DNA of 20,609 bases, from positions 1 to 20,609 of IMG/VR virus record IMGVR_UViG_3300036766_000535, one strand, 5' to 3'. This document shows, one piece after another, positions 6,821 through 14,305 of this stretch. Every line of letters starts with the position of its first letter. Position 1 is the stretch's first letter. This DNA comes from a virus. The position numbers and the translations under genes are program-made. The notes below the pieces were generated by a model. It was not told the origin of the DNA, did not search any database, and saw nothing but the letters and a program-made list of their open reading frames with translations.

Positions 6821-7548
6821 TAGGCCAGCCCCGTGCCAGAGATGATCCAACTCGTCGCACTCTTCTTCAGCGCGACCGCGATGCCCGACGCGGCGAGAGT
6901 CCGCGGCCCGTTCGACCCGGCGCCGGCGAGGATCAGCTCATCCGAATCGATGTCAACCGTCACCGTGTTGATCTCGTTGACGAAGGTCAGCGCCTGACCA
7001 ATCGGAACCGCGACATTCGCATTCGCGGCGATGATGTAGGTCCGATTGTTCGCGTCCGCCGTCGGGTGCAGGATGAAGTTCGCGGTATCGCCGAGGTTCG
7101 TCGTGTAGTTCCCGGCCTGGCTGTTGACGGTCAGCGAGACCGTAGCGAACTCCGACGCGTTGTGCGTCGCTGCCGTGCCTAATCCGAGGTTTGTACGCGC
7201 ATTACCAGCGTTCCCAAGATCGGATAAATTCGACGCCTTTGCTAGCGCGGCATCGGCCGTATTGCCTTGCGTCGAAGTCGCGAATGACGATGCCGCCGCA
7301 GTCGCGGCAGTACCGAGGCCGAGATTCGATCGCGCCGTCGTCGTGCTCAGCAGGTCGGCCAGGTTCAGCGTCTTCAGCAGCGCCAGCGGGTCCGCCTCCG
7401 CAGACGATGGCGGCAGTACCACCCAGCCGTTCGCCGCGAGTATCTCGCCATCGAAGTCGGGAACCTCCTGCGCGACGTTCACAACCCCTGTATAGGTACG
7501 CCCGTTGATCGTCACGATCAAGCGCACTGGGTTCGGCATCATTCTCAT
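6820..7548 (-). CDS. Fibre/appendage protein with NLGLGTAAT repeats (242 aa)
   Basis: ATG 7548 is chosen because it shares ATGA with the MuF gene stop and is preceded by GAGGAGGAA; a further upstream in-frame ATG (7593) would lie deep in the MuF gene. Residues 1-45 (PNPVRLIVTINGRTYTGVVN..., FDGEILAANGWVVL) form a small N-terminal attachment domain. Two copies of a classic tail-fibre repeat follow: TARSNLGLGTAAT with ASSFATSTQGN, and NARTNLGLGTAAT with ASEFAT. The C-terminal about 100 residues (NFILHPTADANNRTYIIAAN, ILAGAGSNGPRTL) are beta-rich and probably trimeric. It is likely a virion fibre or head-decoration fibre; the receptor is unknown. Confidence 0.72.
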   Translation of the reverse strand: MRMMPNPVRLIVTINGRTYTGVVNVAQEVPDFDGEILAANGWVVLPPSSAEADPLALLKTLNLADLLSTTTARSNLGLGTAATAAASSFATSTQGNTADAALAKASNLSDLGNAGNARTNLGLGTAATHNASEFATVSLTVNSQAGNYTTNLGDTANFILHPTADANNRTYIIAANANVAVPIGQALTFVNEINTVTVDIDSDELILAGAGSNGPRTLAASGIAVALKKSATSWIISGTGLA

Positions 7549-8366
7549 GCTGGTTCCTCCTCGGGTTCGGCGAGCACAGGCTCGATATCGCAAATGCAGT
7601 TCGGGTGCGCAGGAGGTGCGAAATCTCCCGTGCCAAAATCGTCCTCAAAGTCGATCACACCTTCGTCCGCGGCATCATCGCATTCGTCGGGAACGTCGTG
7701 AAGGTCTCCGAGAATCCACCGCTTACCCGTCACCTCGCCAGACTGTCGCCAGCCCGCGACGTTGCCCTCGACGTGCGCCATCGCGAGTTCCGTCCGCGCG
7801 ATCATCATCGCCCGCTCCTCGCTAAACGCACCAGACTCCTCGATGGCGTCCCTTAATCGCGCCGGGCTCCAGCCTTCCTCGACCGCCTGCGTGGTGCTTA
7901 ACCGCAAGTAGTCGCGCGTGGTCTCGTCGATACTCCACTTCGCGTTCGGGTTGTCAACCAGCTCGCCAGCAACTATCTTCTTGCCAACCAGTTCCGCCCC
8001 GCGTTCCTCGACGTAGGCTCGCGCCTGTTCGTCCAGGTGGTTCACGATCTCGTCGGTCGGCTCCATCTTCACCTGCGCCAGTCCTGCGGTCGCCGCCCGT
8101 TCGTATATCGCTAACAGCTCGGCGCTGATCTCGTCCACCACGTCCGCGCCGAACGCATCGAGATCAAGCTGGGCGAGAATCTCTTTAACCAGGTCTTCCG
8201 TGGACTGCGCCTTCGCGACCTTGCCGACCTTTTCCGACAACAGCCGCGCGACCTTCTTCCCGAGCGATCGCGCCCATTCCGCGAACAGCGCCCTGAGCGA
8301 CGCCGCGACCTTATCCTGCCGGTCTTCGACGGCCTGGGCCAGCTTCGTATGCTGGTGCTTAGCCAT
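7545..8366 (-). CDS. MuF-like head morphogenesis protein (SPP1 gp7 family)
   Basis: A 273-residue protein. The C-terminal half has the hallmarks of the phage Mu gpF / SPP1 gp7 domain: STTQAVEEGWSPARLRDAI at about 157-175, ARTELAMAHVEGNVAGW at 190-206, KRWILGDLHDVPDECDDAA at 215-233 and the final HPNCICDIEPV at 254-264, with C229, C257 and C259 likely holding a metal. The N-terminal half is helical. These minor head proteins sit inside or at the portal and help capsid assembly or DNA ejection. In related phages the gene usually follows the portal directly; here about 3.9 kb of fibre-like genes lie between them. The start ATG 8366 overlaps the previous gene by 8 bases. Confidence 0.88.
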   Translation of the reverse strand: MAKHQHTKLAQAVEDRQDKVAASLRALFAEWARSLGKKVARLLSEKVGKVAKAQSTEDLVKEILAQLDLDAFGADVVDEISAELLAIYERAATAGLAQVKMEPTDEIVNHLDEQARAYVEERGAELVGKKIVAGELVDNPNAKWSIDETTRDYLRLSTTQAVEEGWSPARLRDAIEESGAFSEERAMMIARTELAMAHVEGNVAGWRQSGEVTGKRWILGDLHDVPDECDDAADEGVIDFEDDFGTGDFAPPAHPNCICDIEPVLAEPEEEPA

Positions 8367-10155
8367 GCCTCAACATCCTGACGGGTGACCGAATGATAGT
8401 CGGCAGCGGCGGGATTGGGGCGGGCGGGTACGCGATCGCGCTGGCCGACGCCGACTGCGCGCCGCTCGCATAGTCCAAGTTGTAGCCGACCATCAAGATC
8501 GCCGATGCCATCTCGTGGACCAGCAATGCGGCGGCGTTCGTGATCACGGTCCCGGCGGCAGATGCCGATTCTGCTACAAAAATCGCGACCAGGTTATCGG
8601 TGACCTCTACCACCGCAGCGGCAGCCTCGATACCGTCCCCGGTAGTTGACGCCGAACCGGCAACGCCGATACCAGACGCCGCCTCGCCGCCCGCGACCGA
8701 AATAAAGTTCGTCTCTACTACGGGCTCCGCAGAACCAACGGCATCACCAGCAGCCGGCGTCAGATTGCTCGATACCTCTGCCAGAACCGTCGCGTCTTCG
8801 GATACGGCGACGGCTACGCTATTGCCAGAAACTACGCCGACCTCTGACGCCGACTCGCCCCCGGCGCCATCGACTACGTTGGTCGGGACCCGAGTCGCCG
8901 CCGACGCCGATTCAGTAACCCCGACCGGCTGTAAGTTGGCCGAGACCGTAACCGACGCTGACCCGGACTCGGTAACGCTCGCCGATTGCAGGTTTGTGAG
9001 TACGGTTCCGACGGCCGCAGCAGCTTCAGTCACGCTGACGGCCTTTAGGTTCATCGGAACCGCCCCGGTCGCCGCGACCGACTCCGTGACGGTTACGCCC
9101 TTAACGTTGGTCGGTACCGATGGCGTAGCCGATGCGGCCTCCGTCACCGTCACGCCTTTCACGGAACTCGCTACGCCCGCCGCCGCTGCCGATTCGGTGA
9201 CGGTGACAGCCGTTAAGTTCGTCGCTACCTTCGGCGACGCCGATCCGGATTCGGTGACCGTGACCGTTTTCAAGTTCGTGAGAACTGCTCCGATCGCGGC
9301 ACCGGATTCCGTGACCGTGACGCCTTTTACGTTGGTCGCAACTTTCGCTGATACGGTTGCGGCCTCGGTCGCGGACTGCGTTCGCGCGCCGGTCGGGTAG
9401 ATTGAGCTTGCCACCTTCGTCGCCGAAGCAGCCTCGGTTTCCGTTACCGACTTGAGGTTGGTCAGGACTTTGTCGCTCTGCGAGCCGCCCGCCGTACCGC
9501 CCGCGGCGATCGTCCACTGCTGTACCAGTTCGATGATGTCCGCACAGTACGCCACGCCGTTGCCCTTAGTCATGGTCAGCGTAATATTGCCCGGCGCAGT
9601 AGCGACCTCGTGCGAGCCGAGACTGATCGCCATGTCGTTAGCCGTACCCGCGATATTCGACGCCACGCTGCGCTCGACGGCCGTAACGTTCGTGCTCGCC
9701 ACCGGCACCGTGGCGCTTACGATTAGCGAGACGACCAGCGTCTGCCAACTGTTGTTATACGTGTTGTTGATCGTGAGCGGCGCCGTAGTGCCAGAAGCGC
9801 CGGTCCCGCCGGTCCCGCCATTCACGCCCGACGCCCCGGAGAATGCTTCAATTGCCAGCACGCCATTGGTTACCGTCGCGCTCGCGGTCGCCGTGATCGT
9901 CACCGTCCCGGTCGTCGTAACCGAGCAGTATCCAAGCGTAAGACCTTGCACGCCGGTCGTGAGCTTCGTCCGGTTGGTGACCGTGCCAATCTCGCCCGTG
10001 CCGGCGGACTTCGTGAACGTAACGTTGATCGCCGCCGGATCGAAAGCGGCGGACATGACAATGATATCCCCCGCCGTCACCGACATGGACGCCGAGACGA
10101 TGGTCAGCCCGGTAGTCCAGGCGACTGCCGAGCCGGTGCGGAGGGCGATTGCCAC
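8359..10155 (-). CDS. Repeat-containing virion protein with an array of 19-residue units (598 aa)
   Basis: The start is GTG 10155 after GGTGAGGTAGCCC. Residues 1-215 form a Thr/Ala/Val-rich beta domain (DIIVMSAAFDPAAINVTF, LGYCSVTTTGTVTITATAS, NSWQTLVVSLIVSATVP, VAYCADIIELVQQW), a type seen in phage and surface adhesins. Residues about 230-575 are an array of near-19-residue units with pattern VxTNLKxVTVTESxxAxxx, strongest at 272-420 and degrading toward the C-terminus. A Pro-rich tail ends the protein (YPPAPIPPLPTIIRSPVRM). The repeats suggest a rod, beta-solenoid or spacer that could lengthen a fibre. It is unlike a tape measure, because it is beta-type and not helical. The exact role is unknown. 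Confidence 0.7.
   Translation of the reverse strand: MAIALRTGSAVAWTTGLTIVSASMSVTAGDIIVMSAAFDPAAINVTFTKSAGTGEIGTVTNRTKLTTGVQGLTLGYCSVTTTGTVTITATASATVTNGVLAIEAFSGASGVNGGTGGTGASGTTAPLTINNTYNNSWQTLVVSLIVSATVPVASTNVTAVERSVASNIAGTANDMAISLGSHEVATAPGNITLTMTKGNGVAYCADIIELVQQWTIAAGGTAGGSQSDKVLTNLKSVTETEAASATKVASSIYPTGARTQSATEAATVSAKVATNVKGVTVTESGAAIGAVLTNLKTVTVTESGSASPKVATNLTAVTVTESAAAAGVASSVKGVTVTEAASATPSVPTNVKGVTVTESVAATGAVPMNLKAVSVTEAAAAVGTVLTNLQSASVTESGSASVTVSANLQPVGVTESASAATRVPTNVVDGAGGESASEVGVVSGNSVAVAVSEDATVLAEVSSNLTPAAGDAVGSAEPVVETNFISVAGGEAASGIGVAGSASTTGDGIEAAAAVVEVTDNLVAIFVAESASAAGTVITNAAALLVHEMASAILMVGYNLDYASGAQSASASAIAYPPAPIPPLPTIIRSPVRMLRHG
8431..9468 (-). repeat. Coding tandem repeat, about 57 bp period, about 18 units
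   Basis: Within the 598-residue protein, units begin near residues 230, 248, 272, 291, 310, 328, 347, 366, 385, 404, 423, 442, 461, 480, 499, 518, 537 and 556, almost all 19 residues (57 bases) apart. The core word is GTVTES with a preceding TNL or TNV. Central units are similar and outer ones diverged, as expected for growth by unequal exchange from the middle. Unit number may vary between relatives. Confidence 0.85.
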
Positions 10156-10163
10156 GGGCTACC

Positions 10164-10364
10164 TCACCCCACGACCTTAGTGCCGTCCGCGGCCTGCGAG
10201 AGAATCTCAAGCTGTCCCGGCTTGAAGTGAACGCACTCGCGCCCCTCGTCCGCGACCTCGACGATCACCTCGCCACCCTTCGACACGCCGATAACGCGAC
10301 CGGCCAGCCCGGAGAATGGGCTGCTCTTGTCGCTGACTTTTACGCGCTGATTGGAAAAGTTCAT
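10164..10364 (-). CDS. KOW/SH3-like small protein (66 aa)
   Basis: ATG 10364 has a strong ribosome site (AAGGAG, 7 bases before). The product NQRVKVSDKSSPFSGLAGRV and then IGVSKGGEVIVEVADEGREC has the spacing of a KOW-type SH3-like barrel: a basic VxV strand, GLAGRVIGV turn, EVIVEV strand and a final QLEIL strand. KOW modules bind nucleic acid or proteins. Its place among virion genes suggests a small structural or assembly factor. The fold call rests on pattern only. Confidence 0.6.
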   Translation of the reverse strand: MNFSNQRVKVSDKSSPFSGLAGRVIGVSKGGEVIVEVADEGRECVHFKPGQLEILSQAADGTKVVG

Positions 10365-10373
10365 GGCTGCTCC

Positions 10374-10964
10374 TTAGCTATTAGTGAAGGTATACGTACA
10401 GGCCAAAGTCCCCGTGTTTGAAACGTTCAAGGCGGCAAAGACATCGTGGCACAGCAAGAACGTCCACGTCTCCTTGACGATGGTTAGCCCGACCTCGGTA
10501 TAGACCCGGTCGGCGCCCGCCGTGATGGTGTACGTGACCGTGAACGTGCCGGAAGTGGTTCCCGTCGTCGGGTTCGCGTTGACCGTCACCGATGCCTGCG
10601 TCTCCGTTTCCGTGCCGAGTACGAAGTCCGTCACCGCTGCGGCCGATGCGTTGGTACCCGCGCGCCCGGTCAGCGCCGAGGTCGCGGTGCCGGTCGACGT
10701 ATTCCGCTGCGTGCCGGTAGTATCCTTCGGGTTGTTGGTGGCGTCGGTGTTCAGCATCTGCTGCTGGACGAACGCCGCGAACTGATTGGTCAGCAGGTTC
10801 GCCGGCCCGTCGCGATAGCCGGTCAGGTTACCGTCGGGGTCGAACGCCTCGACCTTGAGTGAAACGCGAAAATGGTTCTGGTCGATCTGCGGCTCGCTGA
10901 TGCCTTCGATCCACTCGCCGGTCGCCGTGTTCCTGAATCCGATCCGTACCCGTCCGTCTTGCAT
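10374..10964 (-). CDS. Virion structural protein of unknown role (196 aa)
   Basis: ATG 10964 is preferred because it follows CAGGAGACTCAC; an in-frame ATG at 10988 overlaps the upstream stop and has a poorer site. The N-terminal 60 residues (GRVRIGFRNTATGEWIEGIS, FRVSLKVEAFDPDGNLTGYR) look like a small beta domain. A Thr/Ala/Asn-rich middle (TQRNTSTGTATSAL) follows, and then a beta C-terminus (ASVTVNANPTTG, TYTITAGADRVYTEVGLTIV). The look is that of a phage appendage or tail-fibre assembly protein. No named family is claimed. Confidence 0.6.
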   Translation of the reverse strand: MQDGRVRIGFRNTATGEWIEGISEPQIDQNHFRVSLKVEAFDPDGNLTGYRDGPANLLTNQFAAFVQQQMLNTDATNNPKDTTGTQRNTSTGTATSALTGRAGTNASAAAVTDFVLGTETETQASVTVNANPTTGTTSGTFTVTYTITAGADRVYTEVGLTIVKETWTFLLCHDVFAALNVSNTGTLACTYTFTNS

Positions 10965-10984
10965 GTGAGTCTCCTGTGTGATGT

Positions 10985-12298
10985 TCATGTGACCAGCGCC
11001 AGCTTATAGAGCGTGCCGCCAATGTCGAGCTGGATATAGTTCGCGGTGTCGAGTGCGAACGGCCCGCCGTTCACCAGAATGCCGAGCTTCCAGACGCCGG
11101 CGGTTCCGGTATTCGGTGCGGCTGTTTTGATTGCGTCGGAAAAAGTCCAGGTCAGCGATGAGAGAGTCCACTCCGCGCCTGTGTCTCCAAGACCATCTGA
11201 CAGAATGATGTGGTTGTTTATCCCGTTGGTGCCAGAAGCGCCACCGATGATGGTATTGTAGTTCCCGGCCTTGATGTTATACCCAGCCTGCGGGCCAACG
11301 GCGGTGTTGCCAACGTTACGGCTGCTCGCCGTGCCAGTGCCTATACCGACGCCGGTCGCGGTAAAGATCGTTCCCGGATTGCTGTTCGCCGCCCCGATGA
11401 GGGTAAAGTTCGTCGAACCAGTGCTGCGAATGGTGTAGGCAGCGCCAACCACAAAAGAGCCGGCAGTTACGACGGCACCCATGGCCTGAAGCGCATTCAT
11501 GCCGACTGCAACGCTATAACCACCCTCTCGGTTGGCGTTGAGCGCGAAATTGCCGAGCACCGCGTTTGTGTCAATCCCAGTCCCGCCGCCGCCAGCGCCT
11601 CCAGCGCCGACCGTGATGCTCCCGCTCACTGTGATATCCGTCGCGAACACCGGATCGGTGTCCATCACGAACGTGCTCCCGTTTCCGGTCTGCGATGCGA
11701 CTACAGTAGCGACGCCGGTCGACGTGATCGGGCCAGTCAGGTCGCCGGGGATGCCGGGCGGAACGGTAAAACTCCCATCGTCGGCAAGGTAAGTCGTGCC
11801 CCCGCTGCCGCCGCTCGCCGGAACTAGGCCGTCAGTTACAGAGGTAAAGACCGTGAGCGGGACGGGTAGCACCACCCGCTTATCGACGATCATCGCGGTC
11901 GTGATCGCGGAAGTCCCCGCCGCAACGTAGACTGCTGCGAGTGCAATGCTCCCACCAGGCACCGGCGAAAATACCGGCGAGTCCTGCGCCGGGCCGTCAA
12001 CCATTGATAGGTTGTCAGCGCCGTCTACCACTACCAGGTCAAAGCGGGGATACGTCGCATTAGCAGCGGTGACGCTTACGTTCGCCGCGGACACTACCGA
12101 ATAGGTCGTGTTGCCATCAGCCACCGCTACCGACATGTCCGGAGATCCCTGCGCGGTTACGTCGCAGCCATCGAGCACGCCGACGCCATCAAACGCCGAA
12201 ATCAGGATATCGAAGTCAACCTTGTCCGGCTCGGCTTGCGGAAACTTGCCGGTCGGGTCCTCGATCGACTGCGCCGCGTTCGGGATGGTAAAGCTCAT
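10985..12298 (-). CDS. Tail-fibre-like protein with an inserted GTGTA module (437 aa)
   Basis: ATG 12298 shares ATGA with the portal stop and has an AGAGGAAGG site. Residues 1-150 (KVDFDILISAFDGVGVLDGC, YPRFDLVVVDG, IALAAVYVAAGTSAI) resemble the N-terminal part of structural fibres. Residues 158-190 carry the common fibre joint GLVPASGGSGGTTYLADDGS. From 262 the protein has the Val-Gly repeat of fibre stalks, AVGMNALQAM and later NTAVGPQAGYNIKAGNYNTI. Between them, residues 277-324 hold a different unit (see the separate entry). The C-terminus (WKLGILVNGGPFALDTANYI) is a head-like cap. Probably a trimeric host-contact fibre. Confidence 0.68.
   Translation of the reverse strand: MSFTIPNAAQSIEDPTGKFPQAEPDKVDFDILISAFDGVGVLDGCDVTAQGSPDMSVAVADGNTTYSVVSAANVSVTAANATYPRFDLVVVDGADNLSMVDGPAQDSPVFSPVPGGSIALAAVYVAAGTSAITTAMIVDKRVVLPVPLTVFTSVTDGLVPASGGSGGTTYLADDGSFTVPPGIPGDLTGPITSTGVATVVASQTGNGSTFVMDTDPVFATDITVSGSITVGAGGAGGGGTGIDTNAVLGNFALNANREGGYSVAVGMNALQAMGAVVTAGSFVVGAAYTIRSTGSTNFTLIGAANSNPGTIFTATGVGIGTGTASSRNVGNTAVGPQAGYNIKAGNYNTIIGGASGTNGINNHIILSDGLGDTGAEWTLSSLTWTFSDAIKTAAPNTGTAGVWKLGILVNGGPFALDTANYIQLDIGGTLYKLALVT
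11327..11470 (-). other. Mobile fibre module (about 48 residues) inside the fibre gene
   Basis: Codes residues 277-324 of the fibre: VTAGSFVVGAAYTI, then STNFTLIGAANSNPGT and IFTATGVGIGTGTAS. I recognise this pattern from many environmental phage fibres, where it occurs singly or in tandem. Here it splits an AVG repeat pair that would otherwise be adjacent, which suggests insertion. Boundaries are estimates from the protein pattern. Confidence 0.5.
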
Positions 12299-13929
12299 GC
12301 TGCCTTCCTCTTTTCAAGGGTGTCAGGCGTAATGCGGATGAAGTTGTCGCCGAGGTACACGTTCGGCGGATGGACTTCGACCTTGATCGCTGGCTCGGGC
12401 TTTTCAATCGGTGGCTTCGACGCGGCACCCGCGATCGGCTGCCCAGTGATCGGGTTATGCGCGGTCTGCCCTGCGCCCAGGATCATCGGACCCGGCTCCG
12501 GCGCGGGCGGCGATAGCTCAGACCTCTGATCCTCGGTGAGCGGCGCCTTGCCGAGATCATCCTGCCGGCACTCGTCGGGCGTGATGACCTTCGCATCAAG
12601 ATAGACCTTCGACGCCTGCGCCTTCTTCAGCGGGTCCATCGCCGCGTCGGTCTCCCACGAGAACTTGACGCCCGGCCGCTTCAGGTATTTCGCGATGAGG
12701 AAATCAAGCTGCGAAGCGATAAAGCGCATGCGCGGCATCTGCCCCTCTTCCTTCGCGGTCTCCGCGACCTGCTCCGAGGTAGCCCGGTTATTCTGTTTGA
12801 TCAGCGCCGTCGGCGCGATCGAAAACGCAAAGCAGATGATCCGCGCGAGCCACTCGTCATATTCGTCCTTGAGCTGCGCTTCCTTCGGGAAGATGATCTT
12901 GCCGTTGCCGAGGTTCGGCACGAACTTCATGCGCCGCTTCTCGGCGGTGTTGCCGACCATCATCGAGTCCCACCAGGTCTGGAAGTCCTTGACCATCTCG
13001 GCGCTCCACGTGTCCGGCGTCGAGACCAGGGCCTCCGGTACATTTCCTTCCGTGAAATACTGAAGCTGACTGATCTGCCGACGCATCGCGACGTTGACGG
13101 TCATGATGACCTGCTCCACCGGCGAGAGACCATAGAGCTTCCACGTTCGCGGATTTCGTACGATGTAGACGAGGTCGTCGCGCGTGTAGTCGACCGCCGG
13201 GATGCCGTGCAGTACCTGTTGGTACGCCGGGCTGGGCGGCAGCGGTGAGCGCCCGTACTCGTCGATCACCCGTTTCACAGTGCCGCCGTCAACGAGATCA
13301 AACGAGTACAGCCCGCCATCCCGGCTCTGTTGCGGGAAGATACACACCGCGTCGATCACTAGCATGTCCTCGACGACCATGCGTAGCCATTGGCTCCAGT
13401 TGTGCTCGCGATCCGGGTACGTGAAAAAGTCGCTGACGAATTTAATATCGTCCTTGAACTTGTCCGGGTCGGCACCCTCATCCCTCGGCACGATCTGCCA
13501 CTCGAAAGATTCGATCTGGTCTTTGCACGTCTCGACCGCGAGGCGCAGCAGGTCGTAGGACTCTGCCATCCCGCGCAGGGTGTCGAAGGTAATCGACTCG
13601 CCGGCGCGCGGCGGGATGCGCAGGTTCTGCCCGACACTGTAGTCGAACTGGCGGCCGATGACGCCCTGCTCCGGCTTGTCGGCGAGCGGCCGCAGCGGCT
13701 GCCAGGGGCCGAACCAGTTCTGCGGTCCGACGCCGGAGACAAGGTAACTCAGCGAGGTCTTGAGGCGCGCATAAACGCTATCCTTCACGCCAGTAGCGGG
13801 CGGTGCTGCCGCGACCATACCGCTGAGCCGGGCGACCGTTGCGGCGTCGATGTCGACGCCCATTGTCTCGCGCGCAGCCTTGAGCACCGCGAGCGCGAGT
13901 GCGTCCTGTTGGGATTGGGCGCTATTCAT
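12295..13929 (-). CDS. Portal protein (HK97/SPP1-type)
   Basis: A 544-residue protein. Portal signatures include YSVGQNLRIPPRAGESITFD, MAESYDLLRLAVETCKDQIE, EWQIVPRD, LVIDAVCIFPQQ, FDLVDGGTVKRVIDEYGR, LVYIVRNPRTWKLYGLSPVE, YFTEGNVPEALVSTPDTW and IICFAFSIAPTALIKQNNRA. It forms the dodecameric ring through which the terminase pumps DNA. The C-terminal about 60 residues (from LSPPAPEPGPM) are Pro-rich and probably flexible. It shares ATGA with the small gene upstream and with the fibre gene downstream. Length fits the family. Confidence 0.92.
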   Translation of the reverse strand: MNSAQSQQDALALAVLKAARETMGVDIDAATVARLSGMVAAAPPATGVKDSVYARLKTSLSYLVSGVGPQNWFGPWQPLRPLADKPEQGVIGRQFDYSVGQNLRIPPRAGESITFDTLRGMAESYDLLRLAVETCKDQIESFEWQIVPRDEGADPDKFKDDIKFVSDFFTYPDREHNWSQWLRMVVEDMLVIDAVCIFPQQSRDGGLYSFDLVDGGTVKRVIDEYGRSPLPPSPAYQQVLHGIPAVDYTRDDLVYIVRNPRTWKLYGLSPVEQVIMTVNVAMRRQISQLQYFTEGNVPEALVSTPDTWSAEMVKDFQTWWDSMMVGNTAEKRRMKFVPNLGNGKIIFPKEAQLKDEYDEWLARIICFAFSIAPTALIKQNNRATSEQVAETAKEEGQMPRMRFIASQLDFLIAKYLKRPGVKFSWETDAAMDPLKKAQASKVYLDAKVITPDECRQDDLGKAPLTEDQRSELSPPAPEPGPMILGAGQTAHNPITGQPIAGAASKPPIEKPEPAIKVEVHPPNVYLGDNFIRITPDTLEKRKAA

Positions 13930-14099
13930 TCCGTCTCGACCCTCTTTTGATCGTCCTGTTTCAAGGGGGTATCGCCCTTCCTCAGCAGCGCCGCCGGTGC
14001 TAGTTCCTCGCCACTACCCGCGAGCGCAGCCTTCATCGCCTTGCGCAAGTTCGCCGCTACCAAAGCGTTATTCACCGCGATCAGGTCAATGTCGCTCAT
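13926..14099 (-). CDS. Small protein between terminase and portal (57 aa), function unknown
   Basis: ATG 14099 shares ATGA with the stop of the 69-aa gene, and its own stop shares ATGA with the portal start. MSDIDLIAVNNALVAANLRK and then AMKAALAGSGEELAPAALLR form mostly helices; the tail is charged (KQDDQKRVETE). A longer frame exists upstream in the same phase (to 14396), but it lies within the terminase gene and is read as a shadow. No family recognised. Confidence 0.6.
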   Translation of the reverse strand: MSDIDLIAVNNALVAANLRKAMKAALAGSGEELAPAALLRKGDTPLKQDDQKRVETE

Positions 14100-14305
14100 G
14101 TTGCGCACCTCCGCATATGGTACAGCGCGACCTGGCAGATCGCCGCCGCTTCCTCGTGGAATCCAAGCCCCGGCGCATCCTCGCGCATCGGGTGCCCGGT
14201 GTTGTAATACTCGATCGCGGCAACGTGGCGCGCGAGGTGTTGCCCGACAACCATCGGCGTTACCAGCGCGCACGGATACGTCGTTGAGATAGCGACCGCG
14301 CTCAT
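14096..14305 (-). CDS. Small protein following the large terminase (69 aa), function unknown
   Basis: ATG 14305 overlaps the terminase stop as ATGA. The product ends HEEAAAICQVALYHMRRCAT and has a likely helix near its centre (HLARHVAAIEYYN). Two cysteines (C56, C67) and several histidines might bind metal, but no motif is clear. The coupled position between terminase and portal suggests a head-assembly role or a simple spacer gene. It was accepted because both junctions are tight. Confidence 0.55.
   Translation of the reverse strand: MSAVAISTTYPCALVTPMVVGQHLARHVAAIEYYNTGHPMREDAPGLGFHEEAAAICQVALYHMRRCAT

Noticed and set aside
8540-9400. A 286-residue plus-strand frame with regular TVT repeats
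   Set aside because: It is the mirror of the 57-bp repeat array of the minus-strand virion gene; periodic GC-rich sequence keeps the opposite frame open. No ribosome site or partner genes on that strand.
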